64,000 bases of DNA, from NCBI RefSeq assembly GCF_002176815.1, contig NZ_CP021648.1, positions 2,860,001 through 2,924,000 on the forward strand, read 5' to 3'. Source of the DNA: Acidovorax sp. T1 (GTDB lineage Bacteria; Pseudomonadota; Gammaproteobacteria; Burkholderiales; Burkholderiaceae_C). The translations under genes were made by a program, and so were the position numbers. Below the pieces are notes generated by a model. The model did not search any database. It was not told where the DNA came from and worked only from the letters and a program-made list of their open reading frames with translations. Below, in pieces: positions 9,184 through 17,723 of the stretch (the first letter of the stretch is position 1; each line of letters opens with the position of its first letter).

Positions 9184-10071
9184 ATGACTGTTGCCACCAC
9201 CGTTCGCAAAGCCGTATTTCCCGTCGCTGGCCTGGGCACCCGTTTTCTGCCCGCCACCAAGGCGTCTCCGAAGGAAATGCTGCCCGTGGTTGACAAGCCG
9301 CTGATTCAGTACGCTGTGGAAGAGGCTTATGCCGCTGGCATCCGCCACATGATCTTCGTGACCGGCCGCAGCAAGCGCGCCATCGAAGACCATTTCGACA
9401 CGGCGTATGAGCTGGAGGCCGAACTCGAAGCCGCCGGCAAGAAGGAACTGCTGGCGCTGGTGCGCTCCATCCAGCCCGACGACATGGACTGCGCCTTTGT
9501 GCGCCAGCCCCGCTCGCTGGGGCTGGGCCACGCCGTGTTGTGCGCCGAGCCGCTGGTGGGCAAGGAGCCCTTTGCCGTGCTGCTGGCCGACGACCTGATG
9601 GTGGGCCCCCCAGGCGGCCAGCCCGTGCTGGCCCAGATGGCCACCGCCTTCCGCCAGCAAGGCCGCTCGGTCATCGCGGTGCAGGAAGTGCCGGAAGACC
9701 AGGTCCACAAATACGGCATCGTGGCCGGTGAATCCGCTGGCGGCCCGCTGATCCGCATTGAACGCATCGTGGAAAAGCCCAAGGCCGATGTCGCCCCCTC
9801 GCGCATGGGCGTGGCCGGCCGCTACATCCTCACGCCCGGCGTTTTCGACGAGATCCGCAACCAGCCACGCGGCGTGGGCGGCGAGATCCAGCTCACCGAC
9901 GGTATCGCCCGCCTGATGCAGCACGAAGCCGTGTACGCCTTCCAGTACGAAGGCAAGCGCTACGACTGCGGCAGCAAGGAAGGTTTTTTGGAAGCGACGG
10001 TGGAACTGGCTTTGCAGCACCCTCAGGTGGGCAAACACTTCCGTGAATATCTGAAAAAGCTGGCGCTGTAG
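9184..10071 (+). CDS. galU: UTP--glucose-1-phosphate uridylyltransferase
   Basis: 295 residues. Makes UDP-glucose from UTP and glucose 1-phosphate for exopolysaccharide, LPS and sugar-nucleotide routes. Seen: nucleotidyltransferase signature [20 protein letters not shown] (about 11-30), [14 protein letters not shown], the LLADDLM metal-site region and [11 protein letters not shown], length typical of bacterial GalU. Start 9184 follows an AAGGAG ribosome site by 6 bases; the longer frame from 9127 has no such site. It lies 97 bases after valS. Confidence 0.96.
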   Translation: MTVATTVRKAVFPVAGLGTRFLPATKASPKEMLPVVDKPLIQYAVEEAYAAGIRHMIFVTGRSKRAIEDHFDTAYELEAELEAAGKKELLALVRSIQPDDMDCAFVRQPRSLGLGHAVLCAEPLVGKEPFAVLLADDLMVGPPGGQPVLAQMATAFRQQGRSVIAVQEVPEDQVHKYGIVAGESAGGPLIRIERIVEKPKADVAPSRMGVAGRYILTPGVFDEIRNQPRGVGGEIQLTDGIARLMQHEAVYAFQYEGKRYDCGSKEGFLEATVELALQHPQVGKHFREYLKKLAL

Positions 10072-10140
10072 TTCGCCCCGGGCCAGGGCACTGCGTACGA
10101 CACCTGTTGACGCAGCCCTGTGGATACTGATTCTTCTTTA

Positions 10141-10192
10141 TAGCCAAATTGGCCTCTAGCCCTTATCCATCAAGCGCCAGAAGCTATCAAAG
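10141..10192. repeat. AGCGCTT-type intergenic palindrome, copy 2
   Basis: Reads TAGCCAAATTGGCCTCTAGC, CCTTATCCATC, AAGCGCCAGAAGCTATCAA. It ends two bases before the AAGGAG ribosome site of the Sir2 gene, so the repeat forms that gene's leader. Confidence 0.85.
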
Positions 10193-10203
10193 AAGGAGCA
10201 CCC

Positions 10204-11253
10204 ATGCCCAAAACACCCCACGACCCGCTGTACTACCACGCCCGCCGGGCCGTGCTGCACGCCAACGATACCGGCATCTCCCACCTGCAGCGCCGCCTGC
10301 GCATTGGCTACCAGCACGCCATCGACCTGCGCCACGCCCTGCGGGGTGACGTGCTGGAGCACCAGGCTGACACCGACACCTGGCACATCCGCGCTGAGGC
10401 CGACCGGCACACCGACTTCCTGCTCGAAGAAAAACTGGCCCAAGCCGCACGCCTGATCGGCAGCGCCAAGGCCCTGGTCATTGCCGCAGGCGCGGGCATG
10501 GGCATTGACTCGGGCCTGCCGGATTTTCGGGGCGACGAAGGCTTTTTGCGCGCCTACCCCGCGCTGGGTCGGCAAGGGCTCTGCTTTCAAACCATCGCCT
10601 CGCCCCCGGCGTTTGAACAGGTCCCCTTGACCGCTTGGGGCTTCTACGGCCACCGGCTCAATCTGTACCGCGCCACCGCGCCACACGCCGGGTTTGGGGT
10701 GCTCCACGCCTGGGGCCAGCGCATGGCGCAGGGCTGCTTCGTCTTCACCAGCAACGTCGATGGGCACTTTCAAAAAGCGGGTTTTCCCACGGCCCGCGTT
10801 CATGAATGCCACGGCTCCATCCACCGCCTGCAATGCACGGCCCATTGCAGCGGCGAGATCTGGCCCACGGCCCACCTGCACCCGCAGGTGGACGAAGCCG
10901 CTTGCCAGTGGCAGGGCGAACTGCCCCACTGCCCACGCTGCGGCGCGCTGGCGCGGCCCAATGTGCTGATGTTTGACGACCGGCACTGGAACGACACCCG
11001 CAGCCAGCAGCAGCGCATGCTGCTCGACATGTGGCTGGACAGCACCACCGCCCCGCTGGTGATCGAAATCGGCGCTGGCCGCGCCGTGCCCACCGTGCGC
11101 AACTTCACCCGGCGCATGCAGCAGCGCGGCAGCGCGCTGGTGCGCATCAACCTGCGCGAGGCCAGTATTCACAACCCGGATGCGATTGAGATTGCGCTGG
11201 GGGCGCGAGAGGCGCTGGAGCGGATTCAGCAGCACCTTGCGGCTGATATATGA
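10204..11253 (+). CDS. Sir2-family NAD-dependent protein with N-terminal FtsK-gamma-like domain
   Basis: 349 residues. Sir2 proteins hydrolyse NAD, either for protein deacylation or, in several anti-phage systems, to deplete NAD. Residues about 1-60 resemble the FtsK gamma winged helix: DPLYYHARRAVL, then ISHLQRRLRIGYQHA aligns with the ISxVQRxxRIGYNRA core. Residues about 80-345 are Sir2: GAGMGIDSGLPDFRG, TSNVDGHF, ECHGS with the catalytic His, zinc-type cysteines CTAHC and CPRC, and a GAGRAVPTVRNF loop near the C-terminus where GTS is usual. An AAGGAG site precedes ATG 10204. Zinc cysteines and the catalytic His favour a working deacylase; the DNA-binding-type domain is unusual. It lies 168 bases upstream of the AAA+ operon on the same strand and may be a separate unit. 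Confidence 0.85.
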   Translation: MPKTPHDPLYYHARRAVLHANDTGISHLQRRLRIGYQHAIDLRHALRGDVLEHQADTDTWHIRAEADRHTDFLLEEKLAQAARLIGSAKALVIAAGAGMGIDSGLPDFRGDEGFLRAYPALGRQGLCFQTIASPPAFEQVPLTAWGFYGHRLNLYRATAPHAGFGVLHAWGQRMAQGCFVFTSNVDGHFQKAGFPTARVHECHGSIHRLQCTAHCSGEIWPTAHLHPQVDEAACQWQGELPHCPRCGALARPNVLMFDDRHWNDTRSQQQRMLLDMWLDSTTAPLVIEIGAGRAVPTVRNFTRRMQQRGSALVRINLREASIHNPDAIEIALGAREALERIQQHLAADI

Positions 11254-11271
11254 ATCGGTCGCGTCGGCACA

Positions 11272-11322
11272 TCAAAATTGATAGCTGCCAGCGCTTTACA
11301 GCAAAGTGCTGGAGCCTCAAAT
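11272..11322. repeat. AGCGCTT-type intergenic palindrome, copy 3
   Basis: ATCAAAATTGATAGCTGCC, AGCGCTTTACAGCAAAGTGCT and GGAGCCTCAAAT. Lies between the Sir2 gene and the AAA+ operon, starting 19 bases after the Sir2 stop. Confidence 0.8.
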
Positions 11323-11421
11323 CACCTAAAACTCTCGCGCTGCCCGCCACAACACCTGCCAGCGACACAAGTCGTCGCACCCCTGCGGATGATCACTCCT
11401 GTCACCCAAAGGAGCATCTGC

Positions 11422-13497
11422 ATGGCCTACCGTCACCCTCGCCCCCCCACCAAGCAGGCGCCCCACATTGCACTGTGGATGCTGCGCCTGATCACCTCGC
11501 ATGAAGTCCTTCGCCGCTTCGTGTGCAAGGACGACTTTGGCCGCGACGACATCGCCTACGCCCTGGGTCTGGACCACTGGATTGACCCCGAAGACCGCCC
11601 TTTCAACCCCCAGGCGGTGCGCGCCGAGCTGTACCAGCAGCTGAGCAAGGCCCAGCGCGCATGCGCCCAACAGCCCCTGCCCGCCCTGCTGCAGGACAAC
11701 GTGCAGCGGCTGGCCGCGCTGGTGGGGCTGAGCGCGGTGGATGCGCGCATCCTGGCGTTTGCCGTGTGCCTGCACAACGAGCCCATGCTGGACGAAACGG
11801 CCGACATGCTGGAGCAACTCACCACCACCCAGGTCATCAAGACCGTGGCCATGCTGCTGGATCTGCCCGATGCGCAGGTGCGCCAGGCGCTGGGCAGCCA
11901 GGGCCTGCTGGCGCGCTCGGGTCTGGTGGTGGTGGACCGCAGCGGATCAGGGCGCCTCAAGTCCAAGCTGGAGATGCTGTCGCACACCTTCGCCGACCAG
12001 ATGGTGTCCACCGACGCCGACCCCATCCACCTGCTGCGCGGCAAGATCCAGCCCGCCGCGCCGGGGCATCTTGCGCTGACCGACTACGGCCACATAAAGC
12101 CTACGCTGGACATCGTGCGCCCCTGGCTGCACCACGCGCAATGCTCACAGCGGCGCGGGGTCAACCTGTACGTGCACGGCGCGCCCGGCACGGGCAAGAC
12201 CGAGCTCGCGCGCGCCCTGGCGCAAGACCTGGGCTGCGATCTGTTTGAGGTGGCCAGCGAGGACGATGACGGCGACCCGATCAGTCCGGTCAACCGCCTG
12301 CGCGCCTTCCGCGCCGCGCAGAGCTTTCTGGCACAGCGCAAGGCGCTGCTGCTGTTTGACGAGGTGGAAGACGTGTTCCACGACAGCCCGCTGGAGCGCG
12401 GAACTGCCCAGTCGCACAAGGCCTGGCTCAACCGCATGCTAGAGGACAACCCCGTGCCCACGCTGTGGCTGTCCAACACCGTCGCCGGGATGGATGCCGC
12501 CTTCATCCGCCGCTTCGACATGGTGTTCGAGCTGCCCGTGCCGCCGCGCAGCCAGCGCGCGCGCATCGTGCAAGCGCATTGCGGCGACCTGCTGGATGCC
12601 CCGCGCCTGGCCCGCGTGGCCGACGCCGAGCACCTGGCCCCCGCCGTGGTCGCCCGCGCCAGCACCGTAGCCCACGCCATCGAAGCCGAGGTGGGCCGCG
12701 CGGCCAGCGCCAGCGCCTTCGAGCACCTGGTCAGCCACACGCTGCAAGCCCAGGGCCACCGCCCGCTGCCGCGCCATGACGCCAACCGCCTGCCCGAGGT
12801 GTATGACCCCGCCTTTCTGCACGCCGACGCCGACCTGGCCGCGCTGGCACAAGGCATTGCGGCCACGCGCAGCGCCCGCCTGTGCCTGTACGGCCCGCCG
12901 GGCACGGGCAAGACCGCCTTTGGCCGCTGGCTGGCCGAGCAGCTGGACATGCCGCTGCTGGTGCGCCGCGCGTCCGACCTGCTGTCGATGTACGTCGGCG
13001 AGGCCGAGAAGAACATCGCCCGCGCCTTCCGCGAAGCCGAAGACGACGGTGCGCTGCTGCTCATCGACGAGGTGGACAGCTTTCTGCAAGACCGCCGGGG
13101 CGCCCAGCGCAGCTGGGAGGTGACACAGGTGAACGAAATGCTGACGCAGATGGAGAGCTTTGCGGGCGTGTTCATCGCCAGCACCAACCTGATGGACGGG
13201 CTGGACCCCGCCGCGCTGCGCCGCTTTGACCTGAAGGTGAAACTGGACTACCTGCGCGCCCCCCAGGCCTGGGCGCTGCTGCAGCGCCACTGCGTGCAGC
13301 TGGGGCTGGCTGCGCCCAGCGCTGCGCTGCGGACGCGTTTGGACCGCCTGCACCAGCTCACGCCCGGTGACTTTGCCGCAGTGCTGCGCCAGCAGCGGCT
13401 TCGCCCACTGCCCAGCGCCGATGCGCTGGTGGCTGCACTGGAGGCCGAATGCGCGCTGAAGAGCGGCGAGGCGCACCAGCGCATCGGATTCGTCTGA
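11422..13497 (+). CDS. Tandem AAA+ ATPase
   Basis: 691 residues, family not recognised beyond AAA+. An N-terminal helical region (1-235) is followed by two ATPase modules. Module 1: Walker A GAPGTGKTE (about 253), Walker B LLLFDEVED (about 311), sensor-1 Asn in WLSNT, IRRFD arginine (about 364). Module 2: Walker A GPPGTGKTA (about 491), Walker B LLLIDEVDS (about 549), sensor Asn in ASTN, LRRFD (about 601). Both modules look catalytically intact; module 2 resembles the Vps4/proteasome-ATPase class, including the MYVGEAEKNI pore-loop region. Start 11422 has an AAAGGAG site 7 bases upstream; the ATG at 11389 does not. First gene of a five-gene operon; likely a remodelling or unfolding motor, substrate unknown. 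Confidence 0.85.
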   Translation: MAYRHPRPPTKQAPHIALWMLRLITSHEVLRRFVCKDDFGRDDIAYALGLDHWIDPEDRPFNPQAVRAELYQQLSKAQRACAQQPLPALLQDNVQRLAALVGLSAVDARILAFAVCLHNEPMLDETADMLEQLTTTQVIKTVAMLLDLPDAQVRQALGSQGLLARSGLVVVDRSGSGRLKSKLEMLSHTFADQMVSTDADPIHLLRGKIQPAAPGHLALTDYGHIKPTLDIVRPWLHHAQCSQRRGVNLYVHGAPGTGKTELARALAQDLGCDLFEVASEDDDGDPISPVNRLRAFRAAQSFLAQRKALLLFDEVEDVFHDSPLERGTAQSHKAWLNRMLEDNPVPTLWLSNTVAGMDAAFIRRFDMVFELPVPPRSQRARIVQAHCGDLLDAPRLARVADAEHLAPAVVARASTVAHAIEAEVGRAASASAFEHLVSHTLQAQGHRPLPRHDANRLPEVYDPAFLHADADLAALAQGIAATRSARLCLYGPPGTGKTAFGRWLAEQLDMPLLVRRASDLLSMYVGEAEKNIARAFREAEDDGALLLIDEVDSFLQDRRGAQRSWEVTQVNEMLTQMESFAGVFIASTNLMDGLDPAALRRFDLKVKLDYLRAPQAWALLQRHCVQLGLAAPSAALRTRLDRLHQLTPGDFAAVLRQQRLRPLPSADALVAALEAECALKSGEAHQRIGFV

Positions 13498-13524
13498 CAC
13501 AATTTGCAACGAAAGCCCGCCGCT

Positions 13525-15009
13525 ATGCGCACTCTATCCAAATCCAAACTGCTCGCCTTCCGCCAATGCCCCAAGCGCCTGTGGCTCGAAATCCACGCGC
13601 CGCAGCTGCGCGAGGACTCTGGCGCCACGCTGGCCAACTACGCCACGGGGCACCAGGTGGGCGACATTGCGCGGCAAATCTACGACCCGGCGCAGCACGG
13701 CCAGCTGATCGACCCTCAGGTCGAGGGCTTTGACGAGGCCTTTGCGCGCACGCAAACCCTGCTCCGCGCACGCCAGCCCATCTTCGAGGCAGGCTTTCGT
13801 GCCGAAGGCGCGCTGGCCTTTGCCGACGTGCTGCTGCCTGCGGGCAAGCAATGGCGCATGGTGGAGGTCAAGTCCAGCACCAGCGTAAAGGACTACCACC
13901 GCGACGATGTCGCCGTGCAGGCCTTTGTGGCCCGGGCCTGCGGCGTGCCGCTGCGCTCCATCGCGCTGGCGCACGTCGACAACAGCTGGACCTACCCCGG
14001 CGACGGCGACTACCAGGGCCTGCTGGTGGAGGCCGACCTGACCGACGAGGCCTTCGCCCGCACCGGCGAAGTGCGTGGCTGGATTGCCGACGCCCAGGCC
14101 GTGGTGGCGCGCAAGAAGGCGCCTCGCACTGTCACCGGCGCGCAGTGCAGCGAGCCCTACGAATGCGGTTTTCTCGCCCACTGCCAGAGCCAGGAGCCCC
14201 AGGCCGAACACCCCGTACACTGGCTGCCGCGCCGTGGCAACGCGCTCAAGGCTCACATCGAAGAGCACGGAATCAGCGAGCTGCGCGACGTACCTGACAA
14301 TCTGCTCAACCCGATACAGCAACGCGTCAAGGCCGCCACCATGTCGGGCCAGGCCTTCTTCGACCAGCCCGCCACCGCACAGGCCCTGGCCGCGCACAAG
14401 CTGCCGGGCTACTTCATGGACTTTGAAACCATCCAGTTCGGCGTGCCCCTCTGGAAAGGCACACGGCCCTACCAGCAACTTCCCTTCCAGTTCAGCGTGC
14501 ACCGCCTGGGGCGCACGGGGCGGGCCACACACCAGGCCTTCCTCGACCTCTCCGGCGGCAACCCATCGCTGGCTTTTGCCCAGGCCCTTGTTGCAGCCTG
14601 CGGCGAACGCGGCCCGGTGTTTGTCTACAACGCCGCGTTTGAAACCACCCGCATCCGTGAACTCGCTGAACGCCACCCCCGCCTGGCCACCGCGCTGCGG
14701 GCCATCAACGATCGCGTGGTAGACCTGCTGCCCATCGCCCGCCAGCACTACTACCACCCCAGCCAGCAAGGCAGCTGGAGCATCAAGGCCGTGCTGCCCG
14801 CCCTGTGCCCTGAATTGCACTATGACGCTCTCGACGGCGTGCAGGACGGGGGGGCGGCTCAGCAGGCATACCTGGAGGCGATCACACCCGCCACCAGTGC
14901 GCCGCGCAAAGCCGAATTGGAACGTCAACTGCTGGCATACTGCAGCCTGGACACCTGGGCCATGGTACGGCTGTGGAGCGCATTCACCGGCCAGCCCGTT
15001 CGAGACTGA
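13525..15009 (+). CDS. DUF2779 protein: RecB/Cas4-like Fe-S nuclease fused to RNase H-like exonuclease domain
   Basis: 494 residues. N-terminal half: C15 in FRQCPKRLWLE, a PD-(D/E)xK core with FADVLLP (Asp about 99) and MVEVKSS (Glu114, Lys116), then three more cysteines in CSEPYECGFLAHC (about 208, 214, 220). One early Cys plus three late ones is the pattern of Cas4/AddB-type Fe-S nucleases. C-terminal half (DUF2779): YFMDFETIQF (Asp-x-Glu), FVYNAAFETTRI, RVVDLLPI and LAYCSLDTWAMV resemble the acidic motifs of DnaQ/RNase H-fold exonucleases. Inferred role: DNA or RNA degradation. Starts 27 bases after the AAA+ gene and ends 4 bases before the WYL gene. No CRISPR array is nearby, so Cas4 function in adaptation is unlikely. 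Confidence 0.85.
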   Translation: MRTLSKSKLLAFRQCPKRLWLEIHAPQLREDSGATLANYATGHQVGDIARQIYDPAQHGQLIDPQVEGFDEAFARTQTLLRARQPIFEAGFRAEGALAFADVLLPAGKQWRMVEVKSSTSVKDYHRDDVAVQAFVARACGVPLRSIALAHVDNSWTYPGDGDYQGLLVEADLTDEAFARTGEVRGWIADAQAVVARKKAPRTVTGAQCSEPYECGFLAHCQSQEPQAEHPVHWLPRRGNALKAHIEEHGISELRDVPDNLLNPIQQRVKAATMSGQAFFDQPATAQALAAHKLPGYFMDFETIQFGVPLWKGTRPYQQLPFQFSVHRLGRTGRATHQAFLDLSGGNPSLAFAQALVAACGERGPVFVYNAAFETTRIRELAERHPRLATALRAINDRVVDLLPIARQHYYHPSQQGSWSIKAVLPALCPELHYDALDGVQDGGAAQQAYLEAITPATSAPRKAELERQLLAYCSLDTWAMVRLWSAFTGQPVRD

Positions 15010-15013
15010 CTCC

Positions 15014-16006
15014 ATGCCCCAACGCCCCGATACCCTCGAAACCGTCCTGCTCGCCGTGGAACTGCTGCGCCGCATCCCGCGCGGACGCAAGATCACCGCC
15101 AGCGAGCTGCACCGCCAGCTCAAGGACGCCGGCATGGAGCGCAGCGAACGCACCATCCAGCGCCAGCTGGAAATGCTCAGCAGCCACTTCGAAATCGAAC
15201 GTGACGAGCGCAGCAAACCCTACGGCTATCGCTGGTTAGAACGCGCCCAGACCCTGGCCGTGCCACACCTCACGCCCCACGAATCACTACTGCTGCAACT
15301 GGCCGAGGAGCACCTCAAGCACCTGCTGCCCGCACGGCTGATGCAATCCATGGACGGCTTCTTCAGCCAGGCCCGGCGCAACCTGGGCGACGACAGCCAG
15401 GGCCACGGCACCCAGTCCACCCGCCTGGCCCGCGAATGGCCGCGCAAGGTGCGCGTGGTGGCCACCAGCCAGCCACTGCTGCCGCCCGCCATCCCGTCCG
15501 GCGTGCTAGAGGAAGTGAGCGAGGCGCTGTATGCCAACCGCTGGCTGGAGCTGGACTATCAAAATGCCGCAGGCAAACGAAAGTCCATCAAGGTCATGCC
15601 CCTGGGCCTGGCCCAGCAAGGCCCGCGCCTGTACCTGGTGTGCCGGTACGAAGACTTCGACAACGAACGCAGCCTGGCGCTGCACCGTATTCGCAAGGCG
15701 CAGGCATCCACGCTAACGTTCGCGCGCCCGGTGGAATTTGACTTGCAGAAATATGACGACGATGGGCGGTTTGGGTTTGGGGAGGGGCAGCAGGTGCGGC
15801 TGACGTTCTGCATTGAAAACGAGGCAGGCTTTCACCTGCGGGAGACACCCCTATCGAAAGACCAGCACGTGCAGGATCACAACGATGGATGGATGGAAAT
15901 CACTGCCACCGTGGTGGACAGCGCGATGCTGGACTGGTGGTTGCGGGGATTTGGGACCGCGGTCACCGATGTGCGCAAGATGACTTTGAATACCGAGGAA
16001 AAGTAA
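15014..16006 (+). CDS. WYL-domain transcriptional regulator
   Basis: 330 residues. N-terminal winged helix (about 5-75: LETVLLAVELLRRIPRG, then SERTIQRQLEMLSSHFEIER), a middle linker, and a WYL domain (about 170-235) with ANRWLELDYQ, IKVMPLGLAQQGPRLYLVCR and SLALHRIRKA, followed by a C-terminal WCX-like extension ending WWLRGFGTAVTDVRK. WYL proteins bind ligands, probably nucleic acid or nucleotide, and many repress defence operons. Here the gene sits inside the operon, 4 bases after the DUF2779 gene and 4 bases before the DUF262 gene, so it probably senses something and controls its own operon. Start 15014 is supported by the short spacing. Confidence 0.9.
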   Translation: MPQRPDTLETVLLAVELLRRIPRGRKITASELHRQLKDAGMERSERTIQRQLEMLSSHFEIERDERSKPYGYRWLERAQTLAVPHLTPHESLLLQLAEEHLKHLLPARLMQSMDGFFSQARRNLGDDSQGHGTQSTRLAREWPRKVRVVATSQPLLPPAIPSGVLEEVSEALYANRWLELDYQNAAGKRKSIKVMPLGLAQQGPRLYLVCRYEDFDNERSLALHRIRKAQASTLTFARPVEFDLQKYDDDGRFGFGEGQQVRLTFCIENEAGFHLRETPLSKDQHVQDHNDGWMEITATVVDSAMLDWWLRGFGTAVTDVRKMTLNTEEK

Positions 16007-16010
16007 AAAG

Positions 16011-17723
16011 ATGAACTACAAACTGGAATACAAGCCCGTGGGCTTCGGAACGGACCCTGATACCAAGCAGCAAAACCAAGGGCTTACCGGAACATTTTTT
16101 ATACCGGCATACCAGCGCGGTTACCGCTGGACAGAAGATGAAGTCCAAAAGCTGCTGACCGACATCTGGGAAAGCGCCATGAACGAAACCAGGCACTACA
16201 GCTTGCAACCTATCGTGATCAAGAAACGTAGTGACGACAACTGGGAACTGATCGACGGACAGCAACGGCTCACCACGTTGTGGCTGATCTTCAACTACAT
16301 GCATAAAAGCGGCTATCGGCGCTCTGGTGCTGCCTATCACCTGGAATACGAAACGCGCCCAGGCAGCCGCGACTATCTACAAACACTGGATGCACAAAAG
16401 GCTCTGGAAAACATCGACTATTTCCACCTGAGAGGCGCGCATGACGCGATCGAGAAGTGGTTCGACAACAGGGCCAGCACCGACCAAGCCAAAGAGGCAC
16501 TGATCCTTCGAATCTATGGCTATCTCTCTGACTCGGTGCGCGTCATCTGGTACGAAGTGCCAGAAAAAGAGGCGCCCATCCCCCTCTTCACCCGCCTGAA
16601 CCAAGGTCGCATTCCACTGACCGACGCCGAGCTTCTCAAGGCAGTCTTGCTAACACACGTTTCCAAGAACCACAAGGGGCGCGAAAGCGAAATCGCCGCG
16701 CAATGGGACGGCATGGAGCGCGACTTGCAGCGCCCCGAAATCTGGGCCTTCGTCGCAGGCAACGTGCAGAACGGCGCACGTCATGGCACCCGCATCGGCT
16801 TGCTGTTCGACACCCTGGCACAGCCGGAAAGACCCAGCGACAGCAAGCCCCCGCCATACCACACATTCGACACGCTGCGTTCGCAGGCCGAAAGCAGCGG
16901 CCTGAAGTTTTGGGGAAAGGTGGAAAAACTGCACGCCCAGATTCTGGGCTGGTTCGAGGAGCCGCGCTGGTACAACAAGATCGGCTTTTTGGTGGCCTGC
17001 GGAGTATCCATTGGCAAGATCCAAAGGCAAGCCCTCGACAGCAACAAAAATGCTTTTGACGACTGGTTGGACGAGCAGATTAAAGGCACCTTGAAGATCA
17101 ACGCAAGCGCGCTGGACGAGCTGAGCTACGAAAACAACGCCGCAGCCCTTCAGCGCGTGCTGCTGCTGTTCAACGTGCAAATCTGCCGCGAGCGATTTCC
17201 GTTTGAGAAACATGTGGGGCAGGCATGGACACTGGAGCACATCCACGCTCAGAACGCCCAAGACCTGACCCGTGCCGATCAATGGAAATCATGGCTACAG
17301 GAGCATCGCAATGCCCTGGAAGCCATCCAGATTGACCGTGCTGCAATGGCACTGCTCGACGAGATCGACGGCGCCATCCCGGCGGTGGAGGAACGCGGCT
17401 TTGGCGAGCGGTTTCGCGACCTGGCGGGGCGGATACAAAAGGCACTGACCCCTGATGATGAAGGCGCTGACCACACCATCGCCAACCTGGCCCTGCTGTC
17501 CCACAAAGTCAATGCCGAACTGAGCAATGCCGTGTTCGAGGTCAAGCGGCAAAAGGTGGTCGATAGCGACAAGCGCGGGGACTACATCCCGGCGGCCACC
17601 CGCAACGTTTTCCTGAAGTACTACACCCCCGCAGGCAATATGCAACCCCATTTCTGGGGCGCAGCGGACAAGGCTGAGTACCTGCAAGCCATCAAAGACA
17701 AACTGAAACCCTACCTGCCATGA
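16011..17723 (+). CDS. DUF262 protein with C-terminal HNH-like (DUF1524) domain
   Basis: 570 residues. N-terminal DUF262 (ParB/sulfiredoxin-like NTPase) with FFIPAYQRGYRWTEDEV (about 30-46) and the signature ELIDGQQRLTTLWL (about 80-93), and RLNQGRIPLTDAELLKA (about 196-212). The C-terminal part has TLEHIHAQNA (about 407), matching the LEHIxPQ histidine motif of DUF1524 HNH nucleases, although Pro is replaced by Ala. This is the architecture of GmrSD-type modification-dependent endonucleases, SspE and relatives. It may cut modified or phage DNA using NTP. The start is 4 bases after the WYL stop; the stop overlaps the start of the next gene in ATGA. Confidence 0.9.
   Translation: MNYKLEYKPVGFGTDPDTKQQNQGLTGTFFIPAYQRGYRWTEDEVQKLLTDIWESAMNETRHYSLQPIVIKKRSDDNWELIDGQQRLTTLWLIFNYMHKSGYRRSGAAYHLEYETRPGSRDYLQTLDAQKALENIDYFHLRGAHDAIEKWFDNRASTDQAKEALILRIYGYLSDSVRVIWYEVPEKEAPIPLFTRLNQGRIPLTDAELLKAVLLTHVSKNHKGRESEIAAQWDGMERDLQRPEIWAFVAGNVQNGARHGTRIGLLFDTLAQPERPSDSKPPPYHTFDTLRSQAESSGLKFWGKVEKLHAQILGWFEEPRWYNKIGFLVACGVSIGKIQRQALDSNKNAFDDWLDEQIKGTLKINASALDELSYENNAAALQRVLLLFNVQICRERFPFEKHVGQAWTLEHIHAQNAQDLTRADQWKSWLQEHRNALEAIQIDRAAMALLDEIDGAIPAVEERGFGERFRDLAGRIQKALTPDDEGADHTIANLALLSHKVNAELSNAVFEVKRQKVVDSDKRGDYIPAATRNVFLKYYTPAGNMQPHFWGAADKAEYLQAIKDKLKPYLP

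Noticed and set aside
13525..15009. Interpretation of the DUF2779 nuclease as CRISPR Cas4
   Set aside because: No CRISPR array or other cas gene is seen anywhere in the window, and the C-terminal half is not found in Cas4.
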